Below the pieces are notes generated by a model. The model was not told where the DNA came from. It did not search any database and was given only the letters and a program-made list of their open reading frames with translations. A stretch of DNA of 28,097 nucleotides from Candidatus Caldilinea saccharophila (GTDB lineage Bacteria > Chloroflexota > Anaerolineae > Caldilineales > Caldilineaceae): NCBI GenBank assembly GCA_016710365.1, contig JADJVW010000042.1:1-28097 (forward strand), read 5' to 3'. The number at the start of each line of letters is the position of its first letter. Within the stretch, counting starts at the first letter, position 1. This document shows, one piece after another, positions 1 to 7,812 of this stretch. Position numbers and translations under genes: made by a program.

Positions 1-63
1 GTTTCGTGCCATCCCCGCAACACTCGTGGACGCAGTACGCGTATTCGTAGAGCAACACTTCAT
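1..63 (-). CDS. Partial gene, N-terminal 21 codons only (function unknown)
   Basis: An ATG at 63 overlaps the TGA of the upstream HNH gene (ATGA), the coupling used throughout this operon. The frame stays open to the left edge, so only the N-terminus is visible (starts MKCCSTNTR). In many phages a small HNH gene lies next to terminase small subunit, so terminase or another packaging gene is a reasonable guess, but nothing in these residues proves it. Confidence 0.45.
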   Translation of the reverse strand, partial: MKCCSTNTRTASTSVAGMARN

Positions 64-362
64 GATTGATTCCACGGGTGCCTTGGGTCTGTAGGTAATC
101 CTGCAACGTCACACCCTCTCGGCCTGTACCCAGTGTCCGCCGCCGTCTTCTGAACGTGGCACAAACGACACAAGCTCTGCAGGTTCCCCTCATCGTCCTC
201 GCCACCATTGCCCAGAGCGACCACATGGTCAACTTCCTCTGCAGCGGTGTAGCGACCGCGCTCTAGGCAGTGCACGCAGAGCGGATGGGATGACAGCCAG
301 CGCGCGCGACGCTTGACGCCTGCATCGCCGGCGAGCCTCTTCGGCTTCAATCCAGGTTGCAT
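60..362 (-). CDS. Small phage HNH endonuclease
   Basis: A 100-aa protein with a compact HNH nuclease fold. A CVHC pair at about residues 29-32 and a CRLC pair at about 65-68 form the structural zinc site. They flank the catalytic stretch EEVDHVVALGNGGEDDEGNL (residues 42-61), with the DH of the HNH motif. This is the short HNH type usually found beside terminase genes, where such proteins nick or cleave DNA and help packaging in some phages. Its ATG overlaps the end of the upstream virion gene by about 15 nt, and its TGA overlaps the next gene. It is a different HNH subtype from the four treble-clef HNH genes elsewhere in the window, so it is more likely a resident phage gene than a recent homing insertion. 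Confidence 0.9.
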   Translation of the reverse strand: MQPGLKPKRLAGDAGVKRRARWLSSHPLCVHCLERGRYTAAEEVDHVVALGNGGEDDEGNLQSLCRLCHVQKTAADTGYRPRGCDVAGLPTDPRHPWNQS

Positions 363-2844
363 CGGAAGTAAGCCGTCGACACCGTGAGATCAATCTCGCC
401 TTCCTCGACCTCGACGCCCATCGCGTTGGAAACGAATATCTTGTCGGGATTGATGATGGTTGAGTTCGCTGTCTGCCCTCGCGCGAAGATGGTGCCGGGG
501 CCTTGCTGCAGTTGGTTGTATGTGACGATGGCGGCCCACTTGAAGAGAGGCGCCATGTCAAAGGGCACCGGGCACGGTAGCGTGACAGGCATCCAGATGA
601 GCTGAGGCGTGTTGCTCGCACCAGGCTGGATGTAGACGTACCAATCGATATTCCCGATGGTGTACTGTCCGCGAAAGCGGCTTGCAGCGCGACCGTTGGG
701 ATGTGCGCCATAGCCGCGCCACGTCCGGTCGACGACAAACAGTTCCATCCAGATCGACGATGCCGCCGCGTTGTAGTTGGCAAACACTTGCGCGGAGTCC
801 ATGAGCCGCATGTCGTGGCTCAAGTGGCCCTTGACGCTGTTATCCACGGCGACCGTCACGCCTTTATGCCCAGCCCAGAGGTGATCAATGCTGCCAACCC
901 TGATCGGGATATTCGACTGCCCGCTATTAGGGAACCCGGGGGGCTGGCCCCAGAAGCAATTCGGATACGACTTGACCTCGCTTGCAGTGCCGCCCGGATT
1001 CGGCCAGTTGAGCGGGACCTTCGAATAGATCCTGAAGGAATTCGACTGCGTGTTCGACGGCCCGATGCAGACCGTCTGAACGATGGTGCCGTCGAGGCCC
1101 CACGAAGTAACGGCCCACTGATCGTTAACCACGCGACCCGTTCCGGATATGATGTCGCCCCATTTGGTCGACGTGCACGATGTCGGCGCCCCTGCTGTCC
1201 ATGTAATGTTCGGGGGCGTGCCGCTTCCCGTCCCACCACCACCACCACCGCCGGCCGCAGTAATCGTGATCGGAACGGTAGCGTATGAGTCCTGGCATCC
1301 ACCGTTATCGTTGCACTTCGCCCAGAGCAGATAGTTTCCAGCAGGCACGGTGTTGTTCAGTACCAGCGAATAGTTGCCCGGCGAGACGACTGTCGGCGCA
1401 ATCAGGAACCCGGTCCCGTCCGTGCCGCCGCCTGCCAAACTGACCAGCCATGTCTGGAATTCTGTGCAAGTAGCAGTTACCGTTCCGCCGCCTGCATCCA
1501 ATGGGGGCGGCGACGACGTGAATGCCGAGCTTGTGATACCGCCACCGGGGTCTTGATCAAGGGCGTCGGACAGTGTTGCGAAGTTGACGTGCTGCCAGTC
1601 GTTCGTCATGCGAACAGTGCGCGACAGCCCAACACCGGGGTTATACCCGGGCGGCAAGGCATCAGTTTCCGGCCGGAAAGTCTGCCACGGGTAGTAATCC
1701 GCGCCAATATGCACGCCGAACGCTGCGCTGGCCCGATCGTCCGTTCCTGCGGGATTGTCAAGAATCAGGCGAGCCTGAATCGTCACAAACACGCAATCGA
1801 CATCCGGGCTGTTGATCGTTGCAACACTTCCGAACCAGCCATGGTGCAGGAAATTGCCCAAGGGCGGCGCAACACTCAATCCGCCCGTTGCCTCTGCCCG
1901 CACGTCAGGCGTATTCGTACCGCCCGCAAACGACTTCTCGTAACTCTCGCCGCCGAAGTTGTCCGACCATCCGAGCGTCCATTGACCAGTCGATTTTGAC
2001 TTGATGTAAGCCCGGGCATTGCGGTACTGCACCCGGGTATTCGTTGCTGAATGACCGGTCAGGTCAATGACAACGAACCACGGCAGCATATACGGCCAGT
2101 ATGTCGCTGATTTCAACGTGGTATTAGTCGGATTCCAGTACGACGGCGTATTCGTGCCACGCGGGTCGTTGCCCATCTTGACAGTTGGGCCGATCGCCCA
2201 GCCAACGGTCGGGCTCACGCCAGCGAGTGTGACTCCGTTGGCGGCATTGGTCGTCGTCATCTGATTGACAACGGTAGCCGCTGAATTCGCCGGGTAACTT
2301 CCTGCCGACGTTGTGCCACTGCTCGACACAGCGTAGTTCGCCGTTCCGTTCGCCGCAACGGTCGCAGGCGCACCGGTGATCTGGAAGCGTGCATGAACCA
2401 CCACCACCGCCAGCATCTCCGAGCGCCGGAATCGTCTCGGTCGTCCACACAATCGGCCCGATCGTCCAGGTACTCGTACCGGCCGGGATGTCGTCCGACA
2501 CCCGCACAACCCCGACCGTCTTGCCCACGTCGTAAGTGATCGCGAACCGCGCGCCGTTTTTGATGCGCGCGTCCCAGTCGCCAGAGTCGATGTCCATTGC
2601 CACGGCAGCATTGACCGTGACCGTCGTCGCCGGGAATGTCAGCGTTGTGCCGTTGATCTGCAGCAGCGGGAGCGGGATCGTGACGGTATCGGTTCCCCTG
2701 ATCAGCTCGAGAAACGAGCCGAAGGCGAAGATGGAATGCAGCGTCGTCGCGAAAGCCTGCGTCCTGCGCAGGGCTTGAAGTCTGCTCGCGCACGGCGTAT
2801 TCCAGCGCCTGGCCTGTCGCTGAGTCGGGAGACCAGTCTGCCAT
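347..2844 (-). CDS. Large virion protein, tail-fibre-like, broken by two frame changes
   Basis: Likely a virion or tail-fibre protein of about 830 aa read through three frames. The start MADWSPDSATG (ATG 2844) lies just after the terminator. Near 2755 reading must shift +1 to continue as AFATTLHSIFAFGSFLELI. Near 2385, just after a run of five glycines, it must shift +1 again to continue as FQITGAPATVAANGTANY down to 347. Each junction would be repaired by removing one base (for example one G in GCAGGC). The middle has an Ig-like stretch (about 1260-1500), then a GGGGGGGTGSG linker (about 1235-1255) and a Trp/Tyr/Asn-rich C-terminal domain, typical of phage surface proteins. No specific fold was recognised. 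It follows the terminator, so it probably has its own promoter or belongs to the late operon. Confidence 0.6.
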
Positions 2845-2857
2845 GCGGTGAATGCCC

Positions 2858-2884
2858 AAAAAAAAGGCCCTCGCGGGGAGGGCC
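2858..2884 (-). terminator. Intrinsic terminator ending the leftward early operon
   Basis: Read on the minus strand, GGCCCTC, a 5-nt loop (CCCGC) and GAGGGCC form a perfect 7-bp GC-rich stem followed directly by eight T residues. It sits 50 nt after the stop of the last early gene (2936) and just before the virion gene start (2844), so it separates early from late transcription. An antitermination mechanism could let transcription pass it, but no evidence for one is visible. Confidence 0.93.
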
Positions 2885-2935
2885 AAATGTCGAACGGAGG
2901 AGACAGCAAACAACGCGGACAAAAATCCACCTTGC

Positions 2936-3364
2936 CTAGTCCAGCGTAACAACATCTTTGGAATGCGCAACCTGTATCGAAATAGTGGCCGTTTGTCTCG
3001 ACAGTTCGCCATTGGTAGCCCGATCGACTCTCAGCCATCTGTCCAACATGGCGGACGATGCGTGGAATCGATCGTAATACTCGTCCCTACTGATGCCCAT
3101 GCGTTCGGTTATCACGTGCACCGCCAGCGAGCCGACAAAACGCAATCGCATGCAGGCATAGTGCTGAGGCGGCAGAAACGACAGCATAGCCACCATCCGC
3201 CCGACATCAGGATTGATCATCGGCGCGTTATCGACACTGGCCGATTTGCCGATGCGCTCGCTGTATTTCGGCAATGCAAAGCCGAGACCGGAGCGCACTT
3301 CGCCGTGCTCCAGCCTGCCCCACTCGACGAGCAGGTTGATGATGTACGGGTATGCCTGTTTCAT
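2936..3364 (-). CDS. Phage protein, possible late-gene transcription regulator
   Basis: A 142-aa protein whose ATG overlaps the TGA of the upstream gene (ATGA). It has many Arg and Met residues and an α-helical look, with stretches such as GISRDEYYDRFHASSAMLDRW near residues 90-110 that resemble a helix-turn-helix or sigma-region-4-like module. It is the last gene before the operon terminator, the position where phages often place RinA- or Q-like late regulators. The regulatory role is inferred from position and composition only; the family was not recognised with certainty. Confidence 0.55.
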   Translation of the reverse strand: MKQAYPYIINLLVEWGRLEHGEVRSGLGFALPKYSERIGKSASVDNAPMINPDVGRMVAMLSFLPPQHYACMRLRFVGSLAVHVITERMGISRDEYYDRFHASSAMLDRWLRVDRATNGELSRQTATISIQVAHSKDVVTLD

Positions 3365-4014
3365 TTTGCGCTATGGGTCGGCTTGCCCGACTCGACTTTC
3401 TTCGCCTCAATCGCAAGACATTTTTCGCGCCATTCGATCTCTTTCTCTTCTTCCGTCATTTCAGATTTCGGCTTTTTAAGAACCCAACCTTCTCGCATCA
3501 GCACTCTATTGCTGATATAGGCTCGGCGCATCTTCTGATTAATTCTATGCTTTACCGTTTCGTCCCGATCTCTGGCAATGCGCATCAATCGGCTTCGGAA
3601 TTGGGTGCGGTTGACATCCAGCAAGTCGCACCAGAATCCGAGCCGCTCATCGCTGTCAATAAACTTGATTGCATCGGCGGCCTCCCATCTGGCCGCATAT
3701 TCGCCGCCCTCCACTTTGGCCGGATCCAGGCAGGCGTCTTGCACCGCTTGGGCAAGGACTCCCGCTATCAATTTTCGATATGAATTATGAGAACTTACTT
3801 CTGGCGCCGTGGTTGGCGCGAGTTGATTCGCCGCAACGGCGACCGTCCACTGCCCGTCTGGTGACTGATGGTCCAATCGAACGATGACCGGCCGATTTAT
3901 GTCGAAATTCACTGGTCCCGGGAACACCCCGCCGATGTAAACCCCTTCTAGCGCCCAGTATTCGCCGCCAACGATCTGAACTCGATCGCCTCTTTCAAAC
4001 TTCATATCGCTCAT
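3361..4014 (-). CDS. Phage protein with N-terminal KOW-like β domain
   Basis: A 217-aa protein in two parts. Residues 1-60 (FERGDRVQIVGGEYWALEGV...) look like a small KOW/SH3-like β-barrel and are clearly related to the whole product of the gene just upstream (4011-4199). The C-terminal part (about 75-217) is helical and charged, with YRKLIAGVLAQAVQDACLD and LGFWCDLLDVNRTQFRSRL, a pattern seen in phage proteins of unknown function near replication or packaging genes. The start at 4014 is chosen because its ATG overlaps the previous TGA; an upstream in-frame extension reads as low-complexity Arg/Gly. The shared domain suggests tandem duplication followed by fusion. Confidence 0.75.
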   Translation of the reverse strand: MSDMKFERGDRVQIVGGEYWALEGVYIGGVFPGPVNFDINRPVIVRLDHQSPDGQWTVAVAANQLAPTTAPEVSSHNSYRKLIAGVLAQAVQDACLDPAKVEGGEYAARWEAADAIKFIDSDERLGFWCDLLDVNRTQFRSRLMRIARDRDETVKHRINQKMRRAYISNRVLMREGWVLKKPKSEMTEEEKEIEWREKCLAIEAKKVESGKPTHSAK

Positions 4015-4199
4015 TGCCCTGCCCTCACGTGTTCCTCGACCACCACCACGAACTGATCCCCGCACGGCAGCGGGCTATCCAGATGGACGGTCAGATACAC
4101 CTCGCCGTCCTTCTCGCGCCGCCCCGTGAGCACGCCGCTGCGCGCCCAGTGGTCGCCGCCGATGATTTCGACTCTCGATCCGATGTCGATCGTCACCAC
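4011..4199 (-). CDS. Small KOW-like domain protein
   Basis: A 62-aa protein starting at a GTG with GAGGA six bases upstream. The sequence VTIDIGSRVEIIGGDHWAR is a β-rich KOW/SH3-like segment; the W-A-R/L-x-G-V pattern recurs at the N-terminus of the next gene. KOW-like modules often bind nucleic acid or ribosomal partners, but the function here is unknown. Its stop overlaps the next ATG, so the two related proteins are probably made together. Confidence 0.65.
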   Translation of the reverse strand: MVTIDIGSRVEIIGGDHWARSGVLTGRREKDGEVYLTVHLDSPLPCGDQFVVVVEEHVRAGQ

Positions 4200-4258
4200 G
4201 ACACGTCCTCAATGGTCGGCAACGGCCTCGCTTTGCGCACGGAACGAGCGCGCACCTC

Positions 4259-4357
4259 TCAGCCACAGAGGTCGAGCATGACATGCTTGATATCACCGCC
4301 GTCGGATAGCCCACCCCCTGCGATATTCGATGTCCACTGGGTCAACGCAATAGGCAT
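4259..4357 (-). CDS. Possible 32-aa small protein
   Basis: An open frame MPIALTQWTSNIAGGGLSDG... ending IKHVMLDLCG, with a purine-rich GGCGG just before the ATG. It lies in the only gap between two well-supported genes (4199 and 4424). The C-terminal DIKHVMLDLCG looks protein-like rather than random, and the frame could be the remnant of a longer gene. No family was recognised. Confidence 0.35.
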   Translation of the reverse strand: MPIALTQWTSNIAGGGLSDGGDIKHVMLDLCG

Positions 4358-4423
4358 CCGCCTGGATCCCTTCAAAAATCACAAGTCCGACTTCGCGTCC
4401 TAATCGACTCTATCTGGCATTTT

Positions 4424-4648
4424 TCACGCCCGCCTCCAATCCTTCGCCGTTGGCCCGCACCGCCCCATCAGCCCCCGCGTCACCACACACGCCCGCATGT
4501 GCAGTGTGCATCGCTGGATCTTCCAGCCATCCGGGATCTGGAAATACTCGTGGTTCGCGCACTTGTCGCAGCGCTTGCCATCGAGGTTGACCCAGTCGGG
4601 GATGGGGCGGGTGACGGCTTGTGCGGCAGTCCATGCGATGGCATTCAT
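4424..4648 (-). CDS. Cys-rich small phage protein
   Basis: A 74-aa protein with CDKC (about residues 27-30) followed by CTLH and C near residues 47-54 and a later GRCGP, spacing compatible with a zinc-binding fold. Its ATG overlaps the TGA of the HNH gene upstream (ATGA). It resembles small phage accessory proteins of unknown role, and no enzymatic motif is visible. Confidence 0.65.
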   Translation of the reverse strand: MNAIAWTAAQAVTRPIPDWVNLDGKRCDKCANHEYFQIPDGWKIQRCTLHMRACVVTRGLMGRCGPTAKDWRRA

Positions 4649-5361
4649 GCGGCGATTGCCATCTTCCGCCGCTTTATTTGCCGAACCGGACCGACAGCGA
4701 CATCCATAGGCCAGCCTGCGCGAAGGCGCTCTTTAAGCGTCTCGTAACCGATCCCTGCCTCTCGACTAATTTTCGAGATCGGCCACATATTCCCTTTGTA
4801 CGCGTATCGCTTGATCGGGCCCCTACGAAAGCCCGGCGCCGCCTTGCTGCCTGACCTTCGGTTCTTTGCCTGCTCACTAGCCGTCGCCCATCGGCAGTTT
4901 AATAATTCGTAGTCCCCATCCCCATCGATTCGGTCAATCGTTCGGCCTTCTGGCCTTTCGCCCATATCCTCAAGAAATCCAGCGAAATTACGCCACTTCT
5001 CGCATACCTGAATTCCCCTTGCGCCATAAAGATAAAACCGATTGTTGTTTGGGTTCGTACATCGGGCCATCATGCTTGCCCACGACACATAAGTCCGGCT
5101 CCACATCCCTCCTGAAACGTGCCCATGAATACGTTCCACAGCGCCAAGATTCCCGCTCTTTATTCGATCAATCCGTAGCTCTCGGGCATAACAACCACAC
5201 GACTTACAGTTCCCGCTACGAAGCGACGATTGCACGGCATGATGATCCGCGCCGCAATCGCACTTGCAAAGCCAGAATCGCTCATACCGCTTCCCGACAT
5301 ACGCCAACGAAATTGCCGTCAGTCGACCAAACCGCTGTCCAGTCAAATCCAATGTTTTCAT
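4645..5361 (-). CDS. HNH homing endonuclease, treble-clef N-terminus
   Basis: A 238-aa free-standing HNH homing-type endonuclease. The N-terminal module LTGQRFGRLTAI...WLCKCDCG...SGNCKSCGC has four cysteines in a treble-clef zinc pattern. The HNH core has WASMMARCTNPNN, YGARGIQVCEKW, FLEDMGERPEG and DRIDGDGDYELLNCRWAT. The C-terminal part (NMWPISKISREAGIGYETLKERLRAGWP) is a helix-turn-helix DNA-binding module common in this family. The start at 5361 (ATG) is preferred; a GTG one codon upstream is possible. It overlaps the next gene by ATGA yet interrupts a run of small accessory genes, as expected for an insertion. Relatives are at 9167-9817, 20184-20878 and 22250-22882. Confidence 0.9.
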   Translation of the reverse strand: MKTLDLTGQRFGRLTAISLAYVGKRYERFWLCKCDCGADHHAVQSSLRSGNCKSCGCYARELRIDRIKSGNLGAVERIHGHVSGGMWSRTYVSWASMMARCTNPNNNRFYLYGARGIQVCEKWRNFAGFLEDMGERPEGRTIDRIDGDGDYELLNCRWATASEQAKNRRSGSKAAPGFRRGPIKRYAYKGNMWPISKISREAGIGYETLKERLRAGWPMDVAVGPVRQIKRRKMAIAA

Positions 5362-5376
5362 CACGCCCTCAGTTCA

Positions 5377-5817
5377 TCAGCGAGAAGGAACGTCCTTCGG
5401 AGATAGCATCCGAATCGGCACGTTTTCGCCACGCACCAGATACCAGTGAAACCCGCCATAAAGTTCTATTGCGGCCCTGAGCTTGTCCATCCCCGCACGT
5501 CGGGCCATTCCCTTCAATTCGTGGATCTCGACGAACCCATCCCATCGGAGAATGTCGTAATCGGGGGTATAGAACACGTCACCCGGCAGGCGAAACTTGA
5601 TCCGCTCATATCCCCATTCGCGGAATTCACCGGCCTTGTGCCGCAAATCGAGGACGGCAGCGTATGCCTGTTCCCATCGATTCCTTCCGATCACACGCGG
5701 GCCGCGTACAGGCTCTACAGCGCGTTCGGCCGGCTGACCCGCTTCTGCCATGCAGTCATCCGCTCCAATGCGTTGGCGGTGCCGCGCTACCTGTTCTGGC
5801 GTCATTCTGAGGCTCAT
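5377..5817 (-). CDS. DUF1064-like PD-(D/E)XK nuclease
   Basis: A 146-aa protein with the signature VFYTPDYDIL (about residues 86-95) and VEIHELKGMAR (about 101-111). This gives the D...E-x-K arrangement of the PD-(D/E)XK nuclease fold and matches the DUF1064 phage family. Such proteins are thought to process DNA during phage replication or recombination. The start at 5817 is supported by ATGA overlap with the preceding gene and by the conserved MTPEQ... region. It lies in the replication operon 15 nt before the HNH gene. Confidence 0.8.
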   Translation of the reverse strand: MSLRMTPEQVARHRQRIGADDCMAEAGQPAERAVEPVRGPRVIGRNRWEQAYAAVLDLRHKAGEFREWGYERIKFRLPGDVFYTPDYDILRWDGFVEIHELKGMARRAGMDKLRAAIELYGGFHWYLVRGENVPIRMLSPKDVPSR

Positions 5818-6026
5818 CGCCCGTCCTTTGTCGTCAGTCCGCGCCATTGGCAGCCTCGGCAACCGTGAACCAGTGCCAGCGTCGAGTCGTAATCGACAAA
5901 CTCATCATGCTCGACTGAATAGCGAGCCTGCCATATTTCGTCGCACCCATACGTGCACCGAACTTCATACATGCCTTCTTTTGCCGGCGAGTGCTCCATG
6001 TAGTTGAACCACGGTGTCCGCTTCAT
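5814..6026 (-). CDS. Small phage protein, Cys-containing
   Basis: A 70-aa protein (starts MKRTPWFNYMEHSPAKEGMY). The W-x5-P-x2-EGMYEV start and the WQARY and W-R-G-L pattern near the end resemble DUF551-like phage proteins. CTYGC and HGCRGC pairs suggest zinc binding. It is coupled on both sides by ATGA overlaps. Function unknown. Confidence 0.7.
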   Translation of the reverse strand: MKRTPWFNYMEHSPAKEGMYEVRCTYGCDEIWQARYSVEHDEFVDYDSTLALVHGCRGCQWRGLTTKDGR

Positions 6027-6220
6027 GTCGCCTCGCTCAGCAGAACGTAAATCGCCATCCGCGACGGCCCGCGCGGCAACGTCACGATGTGATGGCCCTT
6101 TTTCCGCAGCTTGGCGATAACGTCTGCGGGCCGAACCAGCCTGTACCGCTCGATGATTTCCGCGCTCGTGAACGCTTTGCGGCGCAGGCCGCGCAGGACT
6201 CGGTGCTGGTGCTTGCTCAT
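6023..6220 (-). CDS. Small winged-helix-like DNA-binding protein
   Basis: A 65-aa basic protein. AFTSAEIIERYRLVRPADVIAKLRKKGHHIVTL fits a winged helix-turn-helix: a helix, a recognition helix (VRPADVIAKLRKKG) and a β wing (HHIVTL...MAIYVL). Such small phage HTH proteins usually regulate transcription or act as helicase or primase accessory factors. Start and stop both overlap the neighbouring genes by ATGA. Confidence 0.7.
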   Translation of the reverse strand: MSKHQHRVLRGLRRKAFTSAEIIERYRLVRPADVIAKLRKKGHHIVTLPRGPSRMAIYVLLSEAT

Positions 6221-6342
6221 GCCGGCCCCTGCCCGGCAACCTTGAACGTGTGGCGGACAACGGTTTCCGTCCCCGTGATTTCAAACAGGTAGGCGACGCC
6301 CTTCTCGGCGATTGAGCCGGGGCGGGGGATGTAGGGGGTCAT
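6217..6342 (-). CDS. 41-aa small phage protein
   Basis: The frame MTPYIPRPGSIAEKGVAYLF... starts with an ATG overlapping the methyltransferase TGA and ends overlapping the next ATG, so it is translationally coupled on both sides. The short sequence has a mixed β pattern (VAYLFEITGTETVVRHTFKV). Similar ~40-aa proteins sit in phage early operons; function unknown. Confidence 0.65.
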   Translation of the reverse strand: MTPYIPRPGSIAEKGVAYLFEITGTETVVRHTFKVAGQGPA

Positions 6343-7016
6343 GCTGCTTCGCCTGCGATCGGGAACATGTCCATCTGGCGCTGTGAATCTTCGATTCGAC
6401 GGCACGCAATGTCGAAGTATTTCGGCTCACGCTCGATGCCGGTGAATGTCTTGCCCATCTGATGGCAGGCGACTCCAGTTGTTCCGCTGCCCATGAACGG
6501 ATCGAATACGGTTTGCGCGGCTCCTGCCTGAGACAGGCACCACCTCATTACCGGGACTGGTTTCTGCGTCGGATGCTCTCTGGCTTCTTTGCGGGCCATG
6601 TTCTCCTGCAACATTCCATTCCATCGATATTTCAGACGACGAACAGCTTTTTGCAAATTCGTCCACGCCAATTCGCAATCTGCAAAGTCACTTGCTCCGT
6701 TGTCTTTGTCCCAAACTAGCCAGCATGAAGATGGCGGCAGGTCAAAGTAATTGCCGCCAAATATGATTTGATTCGCGCAGAGTCCACGCAGGCGACTCAA
6801 AACCTCGGCGTCGGGCGGCGCGTCGTCCCAGTTGTCGCTCCCGTAATCAGTTGCATGCGTCAAATTGTTTCTCGACTTGTTTTTTCCTGCCGCCTCCCCA
6901 ATCCCGTACGGCGGATCGGTCAGTAGCAGATCGAACCGCCCTAAAGTCGGCGCAATCTCCGCGCAGTCCCCGCAGTACAGCGTTGCATTGCCGATAACGA
7001 CTTTATTGCAAGTCAT
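6339..7016 (-). CDS. DNA N6-adenine/N4-cytosine methyltransferase
   Basis: A 225-aa SAM-dependent DNA methyltransferase of the N4/N6 (PF01555-like) class. The catalytic motif IV, LLLTDPPYGIG, lies near residues 32-42. The SAM-binding motif I, VFDPFMGSGTTGVAC, lies near residues 176-190, preceded by HPTQKPV. Catalytic-before-SAM order indicates the β class. It probably modifies phage DNA to resist host restriction or to time replication. The ATG at 7016 is preferred over upstream in-frame ATGs because it overlaps the stop of a 22-codon microgene. No partner nuclease is adjacent, so it looks like an orphan methyltransferase. Confidence 0.92.
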   Translation of the reverse strand: MTCNKVVIGNATLYCGDCAEIAPTLGRFDLLLTDPPYGIGEAAGKNKSRNNLTHATDYGSDNWDDAPPDAEVLSRLRGLCANQIIFGGNYFDLPPSSCWLVWDKDNGASDFADCELAWTNLQKAVRRLKYRWNGMLQENMARKEAREHPTQKPVPVMRWCLSQAGAAQTVFDPFMGSGTTGVACHQMGKTFTGIEREPKYFDIACRRIEDSQRQMDMFPIAGEAA

Positions 7017-7081
7017 GCCGCCACCGGCCATGAAATCTCGACCGGCTTGTCGGCGATCTCGACGCGCACGAGAACGCTCAT
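7013..7081 (-). CDS. 22-aa coupled microprotein
   Basis: A reading frame MSVLVRVEIADKPVEISWPV (plus two Ala) whose ATG overlaps the stop of the 33-aa frame before it and whose TGA overlaps the methyltransferase ATG. The double ATGA coupling, and the fact that it fills the gap exactly, are the main evidence. The composition (alternating hydrophobic and charged residues) suggests a β hairpin. Function unknown; it may serve mainly to couple translation into the methyltransferase. Confidence 0.5.
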   Translation of the reverse strand: MSVLVRVEIADKPVEISWPVAA

Positions 7082-7179
7082 GCAACCCCCTTCTTCGGCA
7101 TAGGCCGTGTACGTTTTGTCCACCAAACACCCTGCTCGCCGCACCTGCCTGGCTCGCTGCGCATCCACTCGCGTTTCAT
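7078..7179 (-). CDS. 33-aa coupled microprotein
   Basis: A basic 33-aa frame (starts MKREWMRSEPGRCGEQG). Its ATG overlaps the upstream TGA at 7176-7178 and its TGA overlaps the ATG at 7081. Like its neighbour it is supported by the gap-free chain of overlaps rather than by homology. Confidence 0.5.
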   Translation of the reverse strand: MKREWMRSEPGRCGEQGVWWTKRTRPMPKKGVA

Positions 7180-7376
7180 CGCGCTACCACCGTCCGATCA
7201 GCTAGCAGCAACGATTCCGCATGGCTCAGAATGAATTCGCACTCGACCAGCAACTCGCTCTTCGTCCATTCCATCATTCGCTTGCCTTCATCGGCGCTGT
7301 AGAACCCGGCACGGTAAAGCGATTCGGTTCGCTCGCGGATTCGTTTTACTCTTGACTTCCGAACTTCATCGTTCAT
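7176..7376 (-). CDS. Small helical phage protein
   Basis: A 66-aa protein (starts MNDEVRKSRVKRIRERTESL) that is highly charged and helical (RAGFYSADEGKRMMEWTKSELL...). It is the first gene after the long gene-free stretch. The ATG at 7376 is preceded by GAAGG; an upstream in-frame extension would run into the structured RNA region and has no protein-like features. Function unknown. Confidence 0.65.
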   Translation of the reverse strand: MNDEVRKSRVKRIRERTESLYRAGFYSADEGKRMMEWTKSELLVECEFILSHAESLLLADRTVVAR

Positions 7377-7382
7377 CAGAAC

Positions 7383-7812
7383 ACCTTCAAGCGTTAGATC
7401 GAGGCCGACTTTGGAGCCCGAAGACCTTCCTACGCCGTCCCGAGAAAATTCGGAAAGGCGTAGGTCTTTCAAGCGTTGAGTCTCGTCCTGACCCCATCGC
7501 CCGGTCAGTGCTTGGCGGCACCGACATGCTGTGGAACTACCGTTGCCCGGCCACTCGCATGGCCCACAGCACTGCTATCCCGTTCACGCGGTTACCGTCA
7601 TCTCAACGGATTCCGCTTGCCATCCAAGGCTGTGCAGCAAATAACAGCGACCTCATCAATTGCCCTTGCGATCTTCTGTGGGCACTACACGCATCCGCCA
7701 GAACGTTGTAAGCGGGTTCTCAGGGGACTACTCACTCTCTCGCCTACGACAGCGAGCCTCGCGATTCCTACCCCGAGCCGTCCGCTCGTCACCCGATAGA
7801 CTCGGAATACGC
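7383..7812 (-). ncRNA. Candidate structured noncoding RNA between primase and early genes
   Basis: This 436-nt stretch (7377-7812) is the only long gene-free interval in a tightly packed operon, and no frame in it looks protein-like. On the minus strand it folds into many perfect stems: 7774-7788 (5 bp), 7739-7756 (5 bp), 7588-7616 (4+4 bp around a symmetric 3x3 internal loop), 7528-7570 (7 bp enclosing a GGCCA/TGGCC hairpin), 7505-7524 (7 bp with one wobble) and 7421-7468 (12 bp with a bulge). A 6-bp long-range pair, 7798-7803 with 7478-7483, closes the main body. It matches neither tmRNA, RNase P, tRNA nor a group I core that I can recognise. It could be a cis element or a processed RNA. 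The strand is inferred from operon direction. Confidence 0.5.
7386..7477. repeat. 10-bp direct repeats flanking a long hairpin
   Basis: TTCAAGCGTT (plus-strand sense) occurs at 7386-7395 and again at 7468-7477. Between them lies a strong inverted repeat: AAGACC (7421-7426) and TACGCC (7431-7436) pair with GGCGTA (7457-7462) and GGTCTT (7463-7468). The arrangement looks like an inserted or duplicated structured element. It lies upstream of the 66-aa gene and could also act on its translation. Confidence 0.55.

Noticed and set aside
701..1288. 195-codon plus-strand open frame
   Set aside because: Antisense to the large virion gene; no protein-like features.
7377..7812. Protein genes on either strand in the gap
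   Set aside because: Frames of about 107-120 codons exist on the plus strand, but they lack ribosome-binding sites and protein-like sequence and lie opposite the operon direction.
7377..7812. Group I intron, tmRNA or RNase P in the gap
   Set aside because: The conserved core sequences of these RNAs were not found by eye; a covariance search would be decisive.
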